64,000 nucleotides of DNA from Micropruina glycogenica (GCF_900289045.1 NZ_LT985188.1:682001-746000); one strand, 5' to 3'; counted from the stretch's first letter, positions 18,000 through 26,874 are shown. Made by a program: numbers and translations. The notes: generated from the letters alone by a model not told the origin.

Positions 18000-18038
18000 C
18001 TGAGAGACGGTTGAGCGCACCCTGAGATCAAGCTGAGA
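18000..18038 (-). promoter_or_regulatory. 11-bp periodic direct repeats upstream of the second NlpC/P60 gene
   Basis: On the + strand CTGAGA (18000), TTGAGC (18011), CTGAGA (18022) and CTGAGA (18033) are spaced at exactly 11 bases, mirroring the array at 17214-17252. The rest of the 334-base gap (17962-18295) holds a GGTCGAGCCTGTCGAGACC-type repeat near 18117 and the array at 18146-18280. Confidence 0.6.
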
Positions 18039-18145
18039 GGACCATAAGCGATTGGTGTGGATTTCTCCAACTCCGGGTGTTCAGCGCATGGACGCCAGCG
18101 GTTCACCCCGACGTTGGTCGAGCCTGTCGAGACCTGAGCCGGAAT

Positions 18146-18280
18146 GGGGACGGTTCCAGTTTTGTCTCAGAGAACCGTGCCTTGGGCCAGATCGAGAACC
18201 GTCCCTTGGGCCAGATCGAGAACCGTCCCTTGGGTCGGAACGGGGACGATTCTGTGATCCGGATCAGAGAACCGTCCACG
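18146..18280. repeat. AGAACCGTCCC / GGGACGGTTCT repeat cluster
   Basis: At least three units of about 24-25 bp with the core TTGGGCCAGATCGAGAACCG lie at 18181-18234. They are flanked by inverted cores GGGGACGGTTC (18147) and GGGGACGATTCTGTG (18242), and by another AGAACCGTCC at 18268. It is the same core family as 11017-11190 and sits just downstream of the leuS stop. Confidence 0.8.
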
Positions 18281-18295
18281 ATCGGGATCAGGGGG

Positions 18296-21160
18296 TCAGG
18301 CGGGCACCACGTTGACCAGCTTCGGAGCCCGCACGATCACCGTTCGGACCCCGTTCGGGGTCTCGTCGACGATCCGGGGCAGCGCCAGGGCCTGCTCGCG
18401 CAGCGCGTCCTCGGTGATGTCGGCGGGAACCTCCAACCGGGCCCGCACCTTGCCCTTGACCTGCACCACGCAGGTGACCGTGTCCTCGACCAGCAGGGAC
18501 GCCTCGGCGACCGGGAACCCCTCGAACGCCAGCGAGTGCTCATGGCCCAGCCGCGACCACAACTCCTCGGCGATGTGCGGGGTCAGCGGGGCCACCATCA
18601 GCAGCATCGGTTCGATCGCCTCCCGCGGCACCGAGCTCAGCTTGGTCAGTGCGTTGTTGTACTCGGTCAGCCGGGCGATCGCGGTGTTGAACGACAGAGC
18701 GTCATAGTCGCGCCGAACCGCGTCGATGGTCTTGTGCAGGGCGCGTTCGGTCGCGGCGTCCATCGGGGCGTCCACCACCCGCACCTCGCCGGTGGCCTCG
18801 TCGATCACGTTGCGCCACAGCCGCTGCAGGAACCGCTGCGAGCCCACCACGGCCCGGGTCTCCCACGGCTTCGACTGGTCCAGCGGACCCATGCCCATCT
18901 CGTAGATCCGGAACGTGTCGGCGCCGTAGGAGTCGTACATGTCGTCGGGTGTGACGATGTTCTTCAGCGACTTGCCCATCTTTCCGTACTCCCGAGCGAC
19001 CTCCTCGCCCTGCCAGAAGTAGTGCAGCTCGCCGTCGGCGCCGGCGGTCTCGACGACCTCCTCGGCCGGGACGGTCTGGCCGCGTGCATCGCGGTAGGCG
19101 TAGGCCTGGATGTAGCCCTGGTTGTACAGCCGCCGGAACGGCTCGGCCGACGAAACCTGGCCCAGGTCGAACAGCACCTTGTGCCAGAACCGCGCGTACA
19201 GCAGGTGCAGCACGGCATGCTCCACACCGCCGACGTACAGGTCGACGCCGCCGGTGTCGGCCAGATCCGCGCCGCCGGTGTCGACGTCGTCCCGCGGCCC
19301 CATCCAGTACCGCTCGACCTCACGGTCGACGAAACGGTCAGGGTTGGCCGGGTCCAGGTAGCGCATCTCGTACCAGCACGACCCCGCCCACTGCGGCATC
19401 ACGTTCAGCTCGCGGTGGTACGTCTTCTCGCCGTCACCCAGGTTCAGCGTGACGGTGGCCCAATCGGTGGCCCGGGCCAACGGCGGCACCGGCTCCGACG
19501 TCGAGTCGTCGGGGTCCAACGCCTGCGGGCTGTAGTCGTCCACGTCGGGCAACTCGACCGGCAGCATCGACTCGGGCAGCGCGATCGGGTAGCCGCCCTC
19601 GTCGTAGACGATCGGGAACGGCTCGCCCCAATAGCGCTGCCTGCTGAACAGCCAGTCGCGCAGCTTGTAGGTGACGGTTTCGACGCCCAGGCCTTTGGCG
19701 GTCAACCACCCGATCATCGCCTTTTTGGCCTCGGCCATACCCAGGCCGTTCAGCGAGATCGCGTCGTTGGCCGAGTTGATCGTGGGCCCGTCGCCGGTGA
19801 ACGCGCTGTCGGGGTCGTGACCCTCGGACGGCTGCACGGTGCGAATGATCGGCAGGTCGTAGGCCTTGGCGAAATCCCAGTCGCGCTCGTCCTCGGCGGG
19901 CACCGCCATGATGGCGCCCGTGCCGTACCCCAGCAGCACGTAGTCGGCGATGAAGATCGGCAGCTTGGCCCCGTTGACCGGGTTGATCGCGAAGGCGCCG
20001 GTGAACACGCCCGACTTGTCCTTGTTCTCCTGCCGCTCCAGGTCGGTCTTGCGGGCTGCGGCCTCGCGGTAGGCCGTCACCGCCTGGGAGGGGGACGGAC
20101 CCCCGCCCGTCCAGGCGTCTTTGGTGCCGGTCGGCCACGAATTCTCGCCGGGGGTGATGGCGTCGACGATCGGGTGTTCGGGGGCCAGCACCATGAACGT
20201 GGCGCCGAACAGGGTGTCGGGTCGGGTGGTGAACACCTCGATGGCGGCCTCGTGGCCCTCCACCGTGAAGGTGACGGACGCGCCGGTCGAGCGGCCGATC
20301 CAGTTGCGCTGCATGGCCTTGACCTTGTCGGGCCAGTCCAGCCGGTCCAGGTCGGCCAGCAGCCGGTCGGAGTAGGCGGTGATGCGCATCATCCACTGCT
20401 TCATGTTGCGCTTGAACACCGGGAAGTTGCCGATGTCGGAGCGGCCCTCGGCGGTGACCTCTTCGTTGGCCAGCACGGTGCCCAAACCGGGGCACCAGTT
20501 CACCGGCGCCTGCGAGATGTAGGCCAGCCGAAAGGCGTCCACGACGGCGGCTTGTTCGGCAGCGGTCAGCTCGGCCCACGGACGCTCGGCCGGCACCGGA
20601 CGGGCCCCGCTGGCGAACTCGTCGATCAGTTCGCTGATCGGCCGGGCCTTGTCGGCGTCGTGGTCGTACCAGGAGTTGAAGACCTGCAGAAAGATCCACT
20701 GCGTCCACTTGTAGAACTCGACGTCGGTGGTGGCGACGCTGCGCCGGTCGTCGTGGGCCAGGCCCAGCCGGCGCAACTGGCGGCGCATGTTGGCGACGTT
20801 CGCCTCGCTGGTCACCCGGGGGTGCTGCCCGGTCTGCACCGCGTACTGCTCGGCGGGCAGGCCGAACGCGTCATAACCCAGGGCGTGCAGCACGTTGCGG
20901 CCCAGCATGCGCTGAAAGCGGGCGTAGGTGTCGGTGCCGATGTAGCCCAGCGGGTGGCCGACGTGCAGCCCCGCGCCGCTGGGGTAGGGAAACATGTCCA
21001 GCACGAACAGCTTGTCGCGGCCGGCCACCTGGTCGGGCTCGGCCCACACCCCGGCGGGGTTGGGCGCGTGAAAGGTGCCCTCGGCCTCCCAACGGTCCTG
21101 CCAGGCGGTTTCGATCTGCCCGGCCAACTCGGCGGTGTAGCGGTACGGCGTCTCGCTCAT
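18296..21160 (-). CDS. leuS: leucyl-tRNA synthetase
   Basis: A 954-residue class I aminoacyl-tRNA synthetase that charges tRNA-Leu. The HIGH motif is HVGH in [16 protein letters not shown] and the KMSKS loop is KMGKS in [10 protein letters not shown]. The editing domain is present ([18 protein letters not shown]). ATG 21160 is chosen because GAAGGA lies upstream and MSETPYRY is typical; an in-frame upstream TTG would start inside a terminator. Upstream lie a Leu-rich leader ORF and a terminator, so expression is probably tuned to charged tRNA-Leu. Confidence 0.97.
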   Translation of the reverse strand: MSETPYRYTAELAGQIETAWQDRWEAEGTFHAPNPAGVWAEPDQVAGRDKLFVLDMFPYPSGAGLHVGHPLGYIGTDTYARFQRMLGRNVLHALGYDAFGLPAEQYAVQTGQHPRVTSEANVANMRRQLRRLGLAHDDRRSVATTDVEFYKWTQWIFLQVFNSWYDHDADKARPISELIDEFASGARPVPAERPWAELTAAEQAAVVDAFRLAYISQAPVNWCPGLGTVLANEEVTAEGRSDIGNFPVFKRNMKQWMMRITAYSDRLLADLDRLDWPDKVKAMQRNWIGRSTGASVTFTVEGHEAAIEVFTTRPDTLFGATFMVLAPEHPIVDAITPGENSWPTGTKDAWTGGGPSPSQAVTAYREAAARKTDLERQENKDKSGVFTGAFAINPVNGAKLPIFIADYVLLGYGTGAIMAVPAEDERDWDFAKAYDLPIIRTVQPSEGHDPDSAFTGDGPTINSANDAISLNGLGMAEAKKAMIGWLTAKGLGVETVTYKLRDWLFSRQRYWGEPFPIVYDEGGYPIALPESMLPVELPDVDDYSPQALDPDDSTSEPVPPLARATDWATVTLNLGDGEKTYHRELNVMPQWAGSCWYEMRYLDPANPDRFVDREVERYWMGPRDDVDTGGADLADTGGVDLYVGGVEHAVLHLLYARFWHKVLFDLGQVSSAEPFRRLYNQGYIQAYAYRDARGQTVPAEEVVETAGADGELHYFWQGEEVAREYGKMGKSLKNIVTPDDMYDSYGADTFRIYEMGMGPLDQSKPWETRAVVGSQRFLQRLWRNVIDEATGEVRVVDAPMDAATERALHKTIDAVRRDYDALSFNTAIARLTEYNNALTKLSSVPREAIEPMLLMVAPLTPHIAEELWSRLGHEHSLAFEGFPVAEASLLVEDTVTCVVQVKGKVRARLEVPADITEDALREQALALPRIVDETPNGVRTVIVRAPKLVNVVPA

Positions 21161-21193
21161 CTCATCCTTCGATCGTCTCTGCTTGTGGACATG

Positions 21194-21219
21194 AAAAAGC
21201 CCCTCGCGCAAGGAGGGGC
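21194..21219 (-). terminator. attenuator terminator in the leuS leader
   Basis: On the minus strand GCCCCTC - 7-base loop - GAGGGGC is followed directly by TTTTT. It is a canonical Rho-independent terminator lying 33 bases before the leuS start codon and 19 bases after the leader-peptide stop. A terminator inside a 5' leader points to conditional readthrough. Confidence 0.85.
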
Positions 21220-21238
21220 GCCGCGGTGACGGTGGGTG

Positions 21239-21274
21239 TCAGCGCGGCTGTCGAAGCAGAAGTCGGAATGCCAC
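21239..21274 (-). CDS. leuS leader peptide MAFRLLLRQPR
   Basis: An 11-codon ORF starts at GTG 21274 and ends with TGA. It contains three consecutive leucine codons (CTT CTG CTT). The upstream in-frame codons are CCC and TGA, so GTG is the only possible start. A -10 box TAGGCT lies six bases before GTG, so the leader peptide would be translated from a leaderless mRNA. The bases GCCGCG at its 3' end are complementary to CGCGGC just before the terminator stem, giving possible alternative pairings. Slow leucine decoding would stall the ribosome here and release leuS from termination. Regulation is inferred from layout. Confidence 0.7.
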   Translation of the reverse strand: MAFRLLLRQPR

Positions 21275-21280
21275 GGGGTC

Positions 21281-21286
21281 AGCCTA
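21281..21286 (-). promoter_or_regulatory. -10 box of the leuS leader transcript
   Basis: TAGGCT on the minus strand is followed by GACCCC and the GTG of the leader peptide. No good -35 is visible. The rest of the gap to 21463 holds only scattered repeat cores (a CTCGACCGGCAAGTAGTCGAG palindrome around 21347 and GGGACGGTTCTGG near 21408). Confidence 0.5.
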
Positions 21287-21463
21287 CCGCAGCCTGAGCG
21301 GCACCCGTTTCGTTCGCTGAACCTCTTGCTTCTCGCCCACCTGCTCGACCGGCAAGTAGTCGAGCGAGCGGATAGGGCGGGCGGGTCGTCGGGGGCGTTC
21401 AGCGGCAGGGACGGTTCTGGCCGGCCTCAGCGTGGCCGGGCGATTTTCGTCGGTCGCAGCGAT

Positions 21464-21469
21464 TAGCCT
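21464..21469 (+). promoter_or_regulatory. -10 box of a leaderless DUF3097 transcript
   Basis: TAGCCT is followed by seven bases and ATG 21477, with no ribosome binding site. Confidence 0.45.
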
Positions 21470-21476
21470 TCTGGCA

Positions 21477-22316
21477 ATGAGCCGCTACCCGAAAGACGTG
21501 CTGGCGCCGGGCTGGCAGAAAGCCGGTAAGCCGACCACCACTGAGTTGCCGGCCGAGTTCGGCATGGTGCTCGAAGACCCGACGTCGGGCTTCGTCGGGG
21601 CCCTGGTGCGGGTCGAGAACGGTCTGCTGGTGCTCGAAGACCGGCGTGGCAAGCGGCGCAGCTTTCCGCTCGGCCCCGGGTTCTGGCTCGACGGACGCCC
21701 CGTGGCGATCACCGCGCCCAAACGCGCCGCGAACGGCGGGCCGACACACACCGCGTCCGGTTCGCGGGCGACCAGGACCACCGCCAAGGTGGCGCTGCCC
21801 TCGCGCATCTACGTCGAAGGTCGGCACGACGCCGAACTGGTCGAAAAGGTGTGGGGCGACGACCTGCGGCACGTCGGGGTGGTGGTCGAGTACCTCGGCG
21901 GCATCGACGACCTGCCCGCGATCGTCACCGAGTTCGCCCCGCAGCAGGGCCGCCGCCTGGGGGTGCTCGTCGACCATCTGGTGCCCGGCAGCAAGGAGTC
22001 GCGCATCGTGCAGCAGGTCACCAGCCCCTGGGTGATGGTCACCGGGCACCGCTTCATCGACATCTGGACGGCCGTCAAGCCGTCCGTGGTCGGGCTGAAG
22101 CAGTGGCCCGAGATTCCCAAAGGGCAGGACTACAAGACCGGCATCTGCCGGGCGTTGGGCTGGCCGGCGCGCACCCAGGCCGACATCGCCAACGCCTGGC
22201 GGCGCATTCGCAGCCAGGTGACCAGCTGGCGCGACCTCGACCCGGCCCTGATGACCGAAGTCGAGAAGCTGATCGACTTCGTGACCGCCGACCACGCCGA
22301 CACCCTGGAGCCCTGA
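21477..22316 (+). CDS. DUF3097 family protein
   Basis: A 279-residue protein recognised as DUF3097, a family confined largely to actinobacteria. The N-terminus is MSRYPKDVLAPGW. The central region RIYVEGRHDAELVEKVWGDD with LGVLVDHLVPGSKE resembles a Toprim-like core: E in VEG and the DH pair are the likely acidic/metal positions. This would suit nucleic acid processing, but no function has been shown. It shares a one-base stop/start overlap with the phosphatase that follows. In related genomes DUF3097 genes often lie near hemW and hrcA, as here. Confidence 0.88.
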   Translation: MSRYPKDVLAPGWQKAGKPTTTELPAEFGMVLEDPTSGFVGALVRVENGLLVLEDRRGKRRSFPLGPGFWLDGRPVAITAPKRAANGGPTHTASGSRATRTTAKVALPSRIYVEGRHDAELVEKVWGDDLRHVGVVVEYLGGIDDLPAIVTEFAPQQGRRLGVLVDHLVPGSKESRIVQQVTSPWVMVTGHRFIDIWTAVKPSVVGLKQWPEIPKGQDYKTGICRALGWPARTQADIANAWRRIRSQVTSWRDLDPALMTEVEKLIDFVTADHADTLEP

Positions 22317-23098
22317 TGCGCAGCGAGGCGGTGGTCGAGGCGATTCGGCAGGTGGCCGACGCCGAGATCATGCCCCGGTTTCAGGCCCTGGCCGATCACG
22401 AGATCATCGAGAAGCGCCCTGGTGACCTGGTCACGGTGGCCGACCGGCTGGCAGAACGAGCGTTGACCGACATCTTCAGGCGCGAAGACCCCGGCTGCCT
22501 CGTGGTGGGTGAAGAAGGCATGTACGCCGACTCGACGCCACTTCGGCAGCTGCCGACCGCCGAGCTCGCCTGGGTGATCGACCCGGTGGACGGCACCCGC
22601 AACTTCGCCGGCGGCAGCCCCGACTTCGCGGTGATGGTGGCCGAGGTGCGCAGCGGCGTCACCACCCGCAGTTGGATCTGGCAGCCCGTGCCCGAGGTGA
22701 TGTTCTTCGCCGAGCTCGGTGGCGGCGTGTACCGAAACGGCGAGCGCTTGGCGGTGGCAGCGCCGTCCGAGCCGCTGGTGGGCGCGCTGCACGGCCGCTG
22801 GGGGCGGCCGCGACCCGAAGAGTCGCGCAACGTCGAGCTGGTGCGACTGGCCGGCTGCTGCGGCGTCGACTACCCCGCAGTTGTCGAAGGCCGGCGGGCG
22901 TTTCTGGGGTACTGGTCGATGCACCCGTGGGACCACCTGCCGGGTGGCCTCATGATCACCGAACAGGGTGGGGTGCAGGCCACCATCGACGGGCAGCCGT
23001 ACGGTCCCGGCGTGGTGGGACGGTTCCTGCTGGCGGCTGCGAACGAGCAGGCGTGGCAGGTGGCTCGCACCGTGGCCCGCGAGCAGTTCGGCCGCTGA
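22316..23098 (+). CDS. inositol monophosphatase-family phosphatase
   Basis: A 260-residue Mg-dependent phosphatase of the IMPase/FBPase superfamily. The metal site shows as GEEG (about residues 65-68), WVIDPVDGTRNFAGG and C-terminal WDHLPGGLMITEQGG. The substrate could be an inositol phosphate, histidinol phosphate or another small sugar phosphate; the sequence does not decide. Start ATG 22316 overlaps the DUF3097 stop, so the two are coupled. Confidence 0.88.
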   Translation: MRSEAVVEAIRQVADAEIMPRFQALADHEIIEKRPGDLVTVADRLAERALTDIFRREDPGCLVVGEEGMYADSTPLRQLPTAELAWVIDPVDGTRNFAGGSPDFAVMVAEVRSGVTTRSWIWQPVPEVMFFAELGGGVYRNGERLAVAAPSEPLVGALHGRWGRPRPEESRNVELVRLAGCCGVDYPAVVEGRRAFLGYWSMHPWDHLPGGLMITEQGGVQATIDGQPYGPGVVGRFLLAAANEQAWQVARTVAREQFGR

Positions 23099-23099
23099 C

Positions 23100-23445
23100 C
23101 GCGGCGGTCGTCGGTCGAGCTCGTCGTCGGTCGCGTGCACCACCCAGTCGCGGTTGTCGTCGGGGTCGCGCAGTATTTGCCGCACCGGCCTGATGCGAGC
23201 GTGCGCACCGGTCGCTCTCACCGGTTCGCCAAGCCGCTCCGGCCCCAGCGCCAGATACGACGGCCCGTGCGCCTCCGCGTCGAGCAGCACCTCGGCGTGT
23301 TCCTCGTAGTAGGCGGCCAGCGGTCTGGCGGATCGTCTCGCCCAGCCAGTCGATCACGTCGTCGAGTTCGGGGCTGCGGTGGGCATCCGGCACGGTGCGT
23401 TGCAGGGTGCGGTAGGCGTCGGTCAGGTAGCGCAGCTGGCCACGG
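23100..23445 (-). pseudogene. C-terminal remnant of a DEAD/DEAH helicase (DUF3516 type)
   Basis: The minus strand encodes GQLRYLTDAYRTLQRTVPDA and then ELDDVIDWLGETIRQT. A frameshift near 23325 follows, and then LAAYYEEHAEVLLDAEAHG in another frame to RDWVVHAT, where a second lesion abolishes the normal end. These segments match the C-terminal end of actinobacterial DEAD/DEAH helicases with a DUF3516 region. The N-terminal part lies at 25362-25910. Nothing else is visible in the gap 23099-23526. Confidence 0.7.
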
Positions 23446-23526
23446 CGCCATGGGCGTCATCGGCATGGCACGTTGATGGCACGATTCGTGATGGACGTGT
23501 CACCCTTTGTGTGCCAGGGTGGCCGC

Positions 23527-24330
23527 ATGACCCCCCAGCAACGACACGCCCTCGTACGGAACAACCTCGTCGCCTATCTGCTCGGCGGCGGCCTCATGGT
23601 GCTCATCCACGAGGTCGTGCACTGGCTCGTCGGGGCGGCCCTCGGCTACCGGTCGACGATGTTCTCGTACGGCGTGACGCAACAGCCCGATCCCGGCGGG
23701 TGGCACGCGGCCATCACAGCACTGTCCGCCGACATCGCCAGCCTGGTGCTGGGGCTCGCGATGGCGCTGTGGCGGCCGCTCGAAGCGCGCGGCGGGTTCG
23801 CCCACCTCCTGTGGCTCTGGCTTGGCTTCACCTCCCTCCAGGAGGGCATCACCTACTGGGTGCTCACGCCGTTCGGGGCGGGCGACACGGCCATGGCTGC
23901 GGCCGCCTTGGGCTGGCCCATCTGGGCGATGTTCGTCGCGATGGCCGCGGGCATCGCGGGCATGTTCGTGTCGGCCAGGCTCTTCGCCCAGCCCGTGGCG
24001 ACGGTCGCCGGCGACGAGATCGCGGCTCGGCGGGCGATGGCGTGGTGGCCATGGCTGCTGGCCATCCCGTTCCTGCTGGTGCACGCGTTCGTGATGTTCT
24101 CCCTGCAGGCGATGTCGCTGAGCGTGGGCGAGGTCGTGGTGGTCGCGATGGCCGGCGTCTCCAACGGCGTGTTCGCGCCGATGTCGTTCATCTTCGCTCG
24201 TCAGGCGCACCAGCCGGCGGGCTGGCAGCCGCCCCGGCTCTCGCCGTGGCCGGTGGCGGGGATCGTCGCGTTCGTGGTCCTCGTGGCCCTGCAGGTGCTG
24301 ATGCGAGGCGGCATCACGATCGGGGGCTGA
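23527..24330 (+). CDS. polytopic membrane protein with HExxH motif
   Basis: A 267-residue protein with about six hydrophobic segments. The sequence HEVVH sits in the first membrane segment (LMVLIHEVVHWLVGAALGY), a zinc-metalloprotease-like signature reminiscent of M50 or membrane-embedded peptidases. I do not find the second metal-binding motif of M50 enzymes, so activity is uncertain. ATG 23527 is chosen over 23473, which would add a poorly hydrophobic extension. The 3' end overlaps the convergent PaaX-like gene by 17 bases. The two genes split a helicase pseudogene and were probably acquired together. Confidence 0.75.
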   Translation: MTPQQRHALVRNNLVAYLLGGGLMVLIHEVVHWLVGAALGYRSTMFSYGVTQQPDPGGWHAAITALSADIASLVLGLAMALWRPLEARGGFAHLLWLWLGFTSLQEGITYWVLTPFGAGDTAMAAAALGWPIWAMFVAMAAGIAGMFVSARLFAQPVATVAGDEIAARRAMAWWPWLLAIPFLLVHAFVMFSLQAMSLSVGEVVVVAMAGVSNGVFAPMSFIFARQAHQPAGWQPPRLSPWPVAGIVAFVVLVALQVLMRGGITIGG

Positions 24331-25129
24331 CCGAGCGAGGTTCGCGCTCGACCAGGGCCGCATGGCCCGACGCCTCGACCACCTCGTCCACGTACGCCGC
24401 CGCTTGCGGCCCCAGCCTGTCGGACACCGTTCCCATGGCTCGCGCGAGCCGCTCCGTACGGGCGAGGCCGGCCCCGCCCAGCAGCTCCTGCGGCAGCTGC
24501 GCGTTGGCGAGGAGCAGTGACACCGCGGGGCTCATCAGCGCATGCAACCGTACGAACGCCTCGCGGGGCTCAGCGGCGACCCCCGCAGCGGTCTCCAGGT
24601 CGCTCGCGAGGGCGTCCATCCTGACCGCCGAGGCGGCAAGGTCCCAGCACCGCTCCGCCACCACCGCTGCGGCCTCCGTGGAGAGGCGGAGCTGCCCCGC
24701 CACAACGCCGGGAAACGCCGGCAGGAACCCCGCCGAGCGGTCGTACGGCGACACGAGCACCCCCGGACGCAGCTGGCGGTAGCCATGGCCGACCGCCGCG
24801 GCTCGGAGCTGGTCGCGCTCGCGGCGCCGCGACTCGGGGATGTCGTAGACGAGCGTGTGGAACGTCCCGCCCCAGACCCGCTGGGGCTGTGGGCTGACCA
24901 CCTGCTGGTAGCCCTCGGCAAGCTGGCCCGCCAGGCGGTGCACGGCCACGCGGCCGTGGCGGGTGGAGCTGACCAGGCCCCACCCCGACAAGCGGTGGAG
25001 CAGAGCCTTCGCCCCCGTGGGGGTGTGACCGAGGGCGAGGAGCAGGCTGCTGAGCACAGGCCCGGGTAGACCGACCGCCTCCGCCGCCCCGAAGCAGTAC
25101 GGTACGGCGGAGATGTCACGCTGCGCCAT
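24314..25129 (-). CDS. PaaX-like transcriptional regulator
   Basis: A 271-residue protein. The N-terminal half has a winged-helix region (residues about 20-70: LLALGHTPTGAKALLHRLSG, LVSSTRHGRVAVHRL). The middle matches the PaaX ferredoxin-like fold (FHTLVYDIPESRRRERDQLR, then GYRQLRPGVLVSPYD). PaaX is the phenylacetyl-CoA-responsive repressor, but no phenylacetate genes are near, so this member probably controls something else, possibly the adjacent membrane protein. Confidence 0.78.
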   Translation of the reverse strand: MAQRDISAVPYCFGAAEAVGLPGPVLSSLLLALGHTPTGAKALLHRLSGWGLVSSTRHGRVAVHRLAGQLAEGYQQVVSPQPQRVWGGTFHTLVYDIPESRRRERDQLRAAAVGHGYRQLRPGVLVSPYDRSAGFLPAFPGVVAGQLRLSTEAAAVVAERCWDLAASAVRMDALASDLETAAGVAAEPREAFVRLHALMSPAVSLLLANAQLPQELLGGAGLARTERLARAMGTVSDRLGPQAAAYVDEVVEASGHAALVEREPRSVSPRS

Positions 25130-25236
25130 GCGGTCACGCTATCCGGCGGGCCGGGGTCCGTGCGGAACCCACGCGCGACCAGTCGGCCGGCGGACGAGCT
25201 CGGACTCCGCCCGCCTCGCGCGAAGCGTCGACACTG

Positions 25237-25253
25237 AAACGTATAAGTCGTTT
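25237..25253 (-). promoter_or_regulatory. AT-rich palindrome upstream of the PaaX-like gene
   Basis: AAACG-N7-CGTTT forms an inverted repeat in an AT-rich island, with TTATAC on the minus strand usable as a -10 box. It lies about 110 bases upstream of the PaaX-like start and could be its promoter and autoregulatory operator. Weak evidence. Confidence 0.35.
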
Positions 25254-25361
25254 GCTAGATTGCGGACTGGACCGGCGACCTTGCAGATCTTCGCCCCCAC
25301 CCTCGCCGGCATCGCGCCGTTCTGCCAGCGGTGGCCGGCGAACGTACGGGTGGAGCAGGCC

Positions 25362-25910
25362 GCCCAGGGTCGCCCACATCAGCAGAAACTGGACGCTCGT
25401 GAGTTCGACCAGCGGTACCTGCCAGGCCCAGCCCCGGTCGAGCTCGCCGTAGTAGTGAAACTCGTCCATCACCACCAGGCCGACGTCTGCCGCGGTGCCC
25501 TCGCGCAGCGCGATGTTGGCCAGCACCTGGGCGGTGCAGGCGATGATCGGGGCGCTGGCGTTGAGCGCGGCAGCACCGGTGAGCATGCCGCCGTTGTCGG
25601 CGCCGAAAAACGCCGACCACTTCGAAGAGCTTCTCGCTGACCAGGGCTTTCACCGGGGCGGTGTAGAACGACACGCGTCGGTCGACAAATCGGCGTGAAT
25701 GGCGGCGGTGGCGACCAGCGACTTGCCCGAACCCGTCGGCGTGGTGAGAATCACGTGCGAACCGCCGAGCAGTTCGATGATCGCCTCGTCCTGATGCGGG
25801 TACAGGGTCAAGCCCAGGCGATCGGCGTAGTCGCTGAACGATTCGTAGAGGCGGTCGGCGGCGGCGGCCGAGGCGTCGAGGGTGAGCGGACGCAGCCTGG
25901 TGGTTTCCAT
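25362..25910 (-). pseudogene. N-terminal remnant of a DEAD/DEAH helicase
   Basis: From ATG 25910 the minus strand reads [12 protein letters not shown], the Q-like region [11 protein letters not shown] and Walker [12 protein letters not shown] frameshift occurs near 25685, after which [20 protein letters not shown] continues in a second frame. An extra T in a T run near 25605 moves to a third frame, MLTGAAALN...IIACTAQVLANIALREG, then Walker B VVMDEFHYYGELDRG and LLMWATLG, where homology stops at about 25362. It is the front of the helicase whose end lies at 23100-23445; the 1.9 kb between holds foreign genes. The product cannot be functional. Confidence 0.82.
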
Positions 25911-26027
25911 TGCGCTGGTGAGTATTCCACCCCCGGCGACAGGGCGTCCGTTGCCTACCAGGACGGCAGAGCCCTGCACCGCAAACGGACGCTGAACCCG
26001 AACCGTAACCGTGGGAGCCGCGACGCG

Positions 26028-26864
26028 TCAGAGCAGCCGCAGCTTCGGTCTCGGCACCTTGCCCTCGGCGGCCAACTGGGCGTACGCGATCGGCAGCACC
26101 GCAGCGATGGTGTCGTCGTCGTACTGCCACTCGCCCGTCTTCAGGGCGTCGTCGAGCTTCACGCCCTGCGCGATCAGGTACTCCACCTGGCCGTACACGG
26201 CCGAGATCTCGGCTCGCTGGGTGAACGCGAACACCCGGTCGAACGGTTCGCCGTGACCGGGCACCAGCAGGGTGCGCTCGTTCACCAGGCCGAGAATGCC
26301 GTCGAGGGCGACCGGCCACGCCTTGAGGTGGCAGTCGGCGCCCATCGCCGGGGGAGCGGACTGCTCGTACAGGTCGCCGGTGACGATCACGTCGGCGTCG
26401 GGCACGATCACCACCACGTCGCCGGCGGTGTGACCAGGGCCGAAGTGGACGATCTCGACGTGCCGGTCGCCCAGGTCGATCATGCGGGCCAGTGCCAACG
26501 GACGGTTCGGCGCCCGCAACTCTTCAGGGTCGAACCCCAGATCGGCCGCCTCGGCGGCGACCTGATCGGCCTGCAGGGCCGCTTCGAGGCTTTCGTGGCC
26601 GTAGGTGGGCAGGTCGTCGAAGGCGGCGAGTCCGTAGAAGTGGTCGAAGTGTGCGTGAGTGACCACGGCGCCGACCAGCGGCACCGGCAGGATTTCTTCC
26701 GCGGACGCCCTGATCGCCCGACCCTGGGCGGGGGATGAGCCGGTGTCGACCACGACCGACCCCGAACTGCCCGCGATCAGCACCACGTTCACCGCCGCCG
26801 GCTGAGCGATGGCGCGCCAGATGCCAGAACGCAGTTCGGCGAAGGGGGTCAGCGAGAAATCCAC
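26028..26864 (-). CDS. MBL-fold metal-dependent hydrolase
   Basis: A 278-residue metallo-beta-lactamase-fold protein. The metal motif is THAHFDHFYG, with the further ligand in FGPGHTAGD and a third in VPGHGEPFDR; VVVDTGSS is the usual N-terminal strand. The start is set at GTG 26864, ten bases after the upstream APH-fold gene stops, so the two form an operon. The substrate is unknown; members include lactonases, glyoxalases II and other esterases. Confidence 0.85.
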   Translation of the reverse strand: MDFSLTPFAELRSGIWRAIAQPAAVNVVLIAGSSGSVVVDTGSSPAQGRAIRASAEEILPVPLVGAVVTHAHFDHFYGLAAFDDLPTYGHESLEAALQADQVAAEAADLGFDPEELRAPNRPLALARMIDLGDRHVEIVHFGPGHTAGDVVVIVPDADVIVTGDLYEQSAPPAMGADCHLKAWPVALDGILGLVNERTLLVPGHGEPFDRVFAFTQRAEISAVYGQVEYLIAQGVKLDDALKTGEWQYDDDTIAAVLPIAYAQLAAEGKVPRPKLRLL

Positions 26865-26874
26865 GACGGCGAGC

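Noticed and set aside
18077-21229. 1050-codon + strand frame
   Set aside because: Antisense shadow of leuS with no domain content.
21205-21280. T-box riboswitch before leuS
   Set aside because: ACCGCGG is present, but the preceding UGGN of the T-box and a specifier stem are not; the Leu-codon ORF explains the terminator better.
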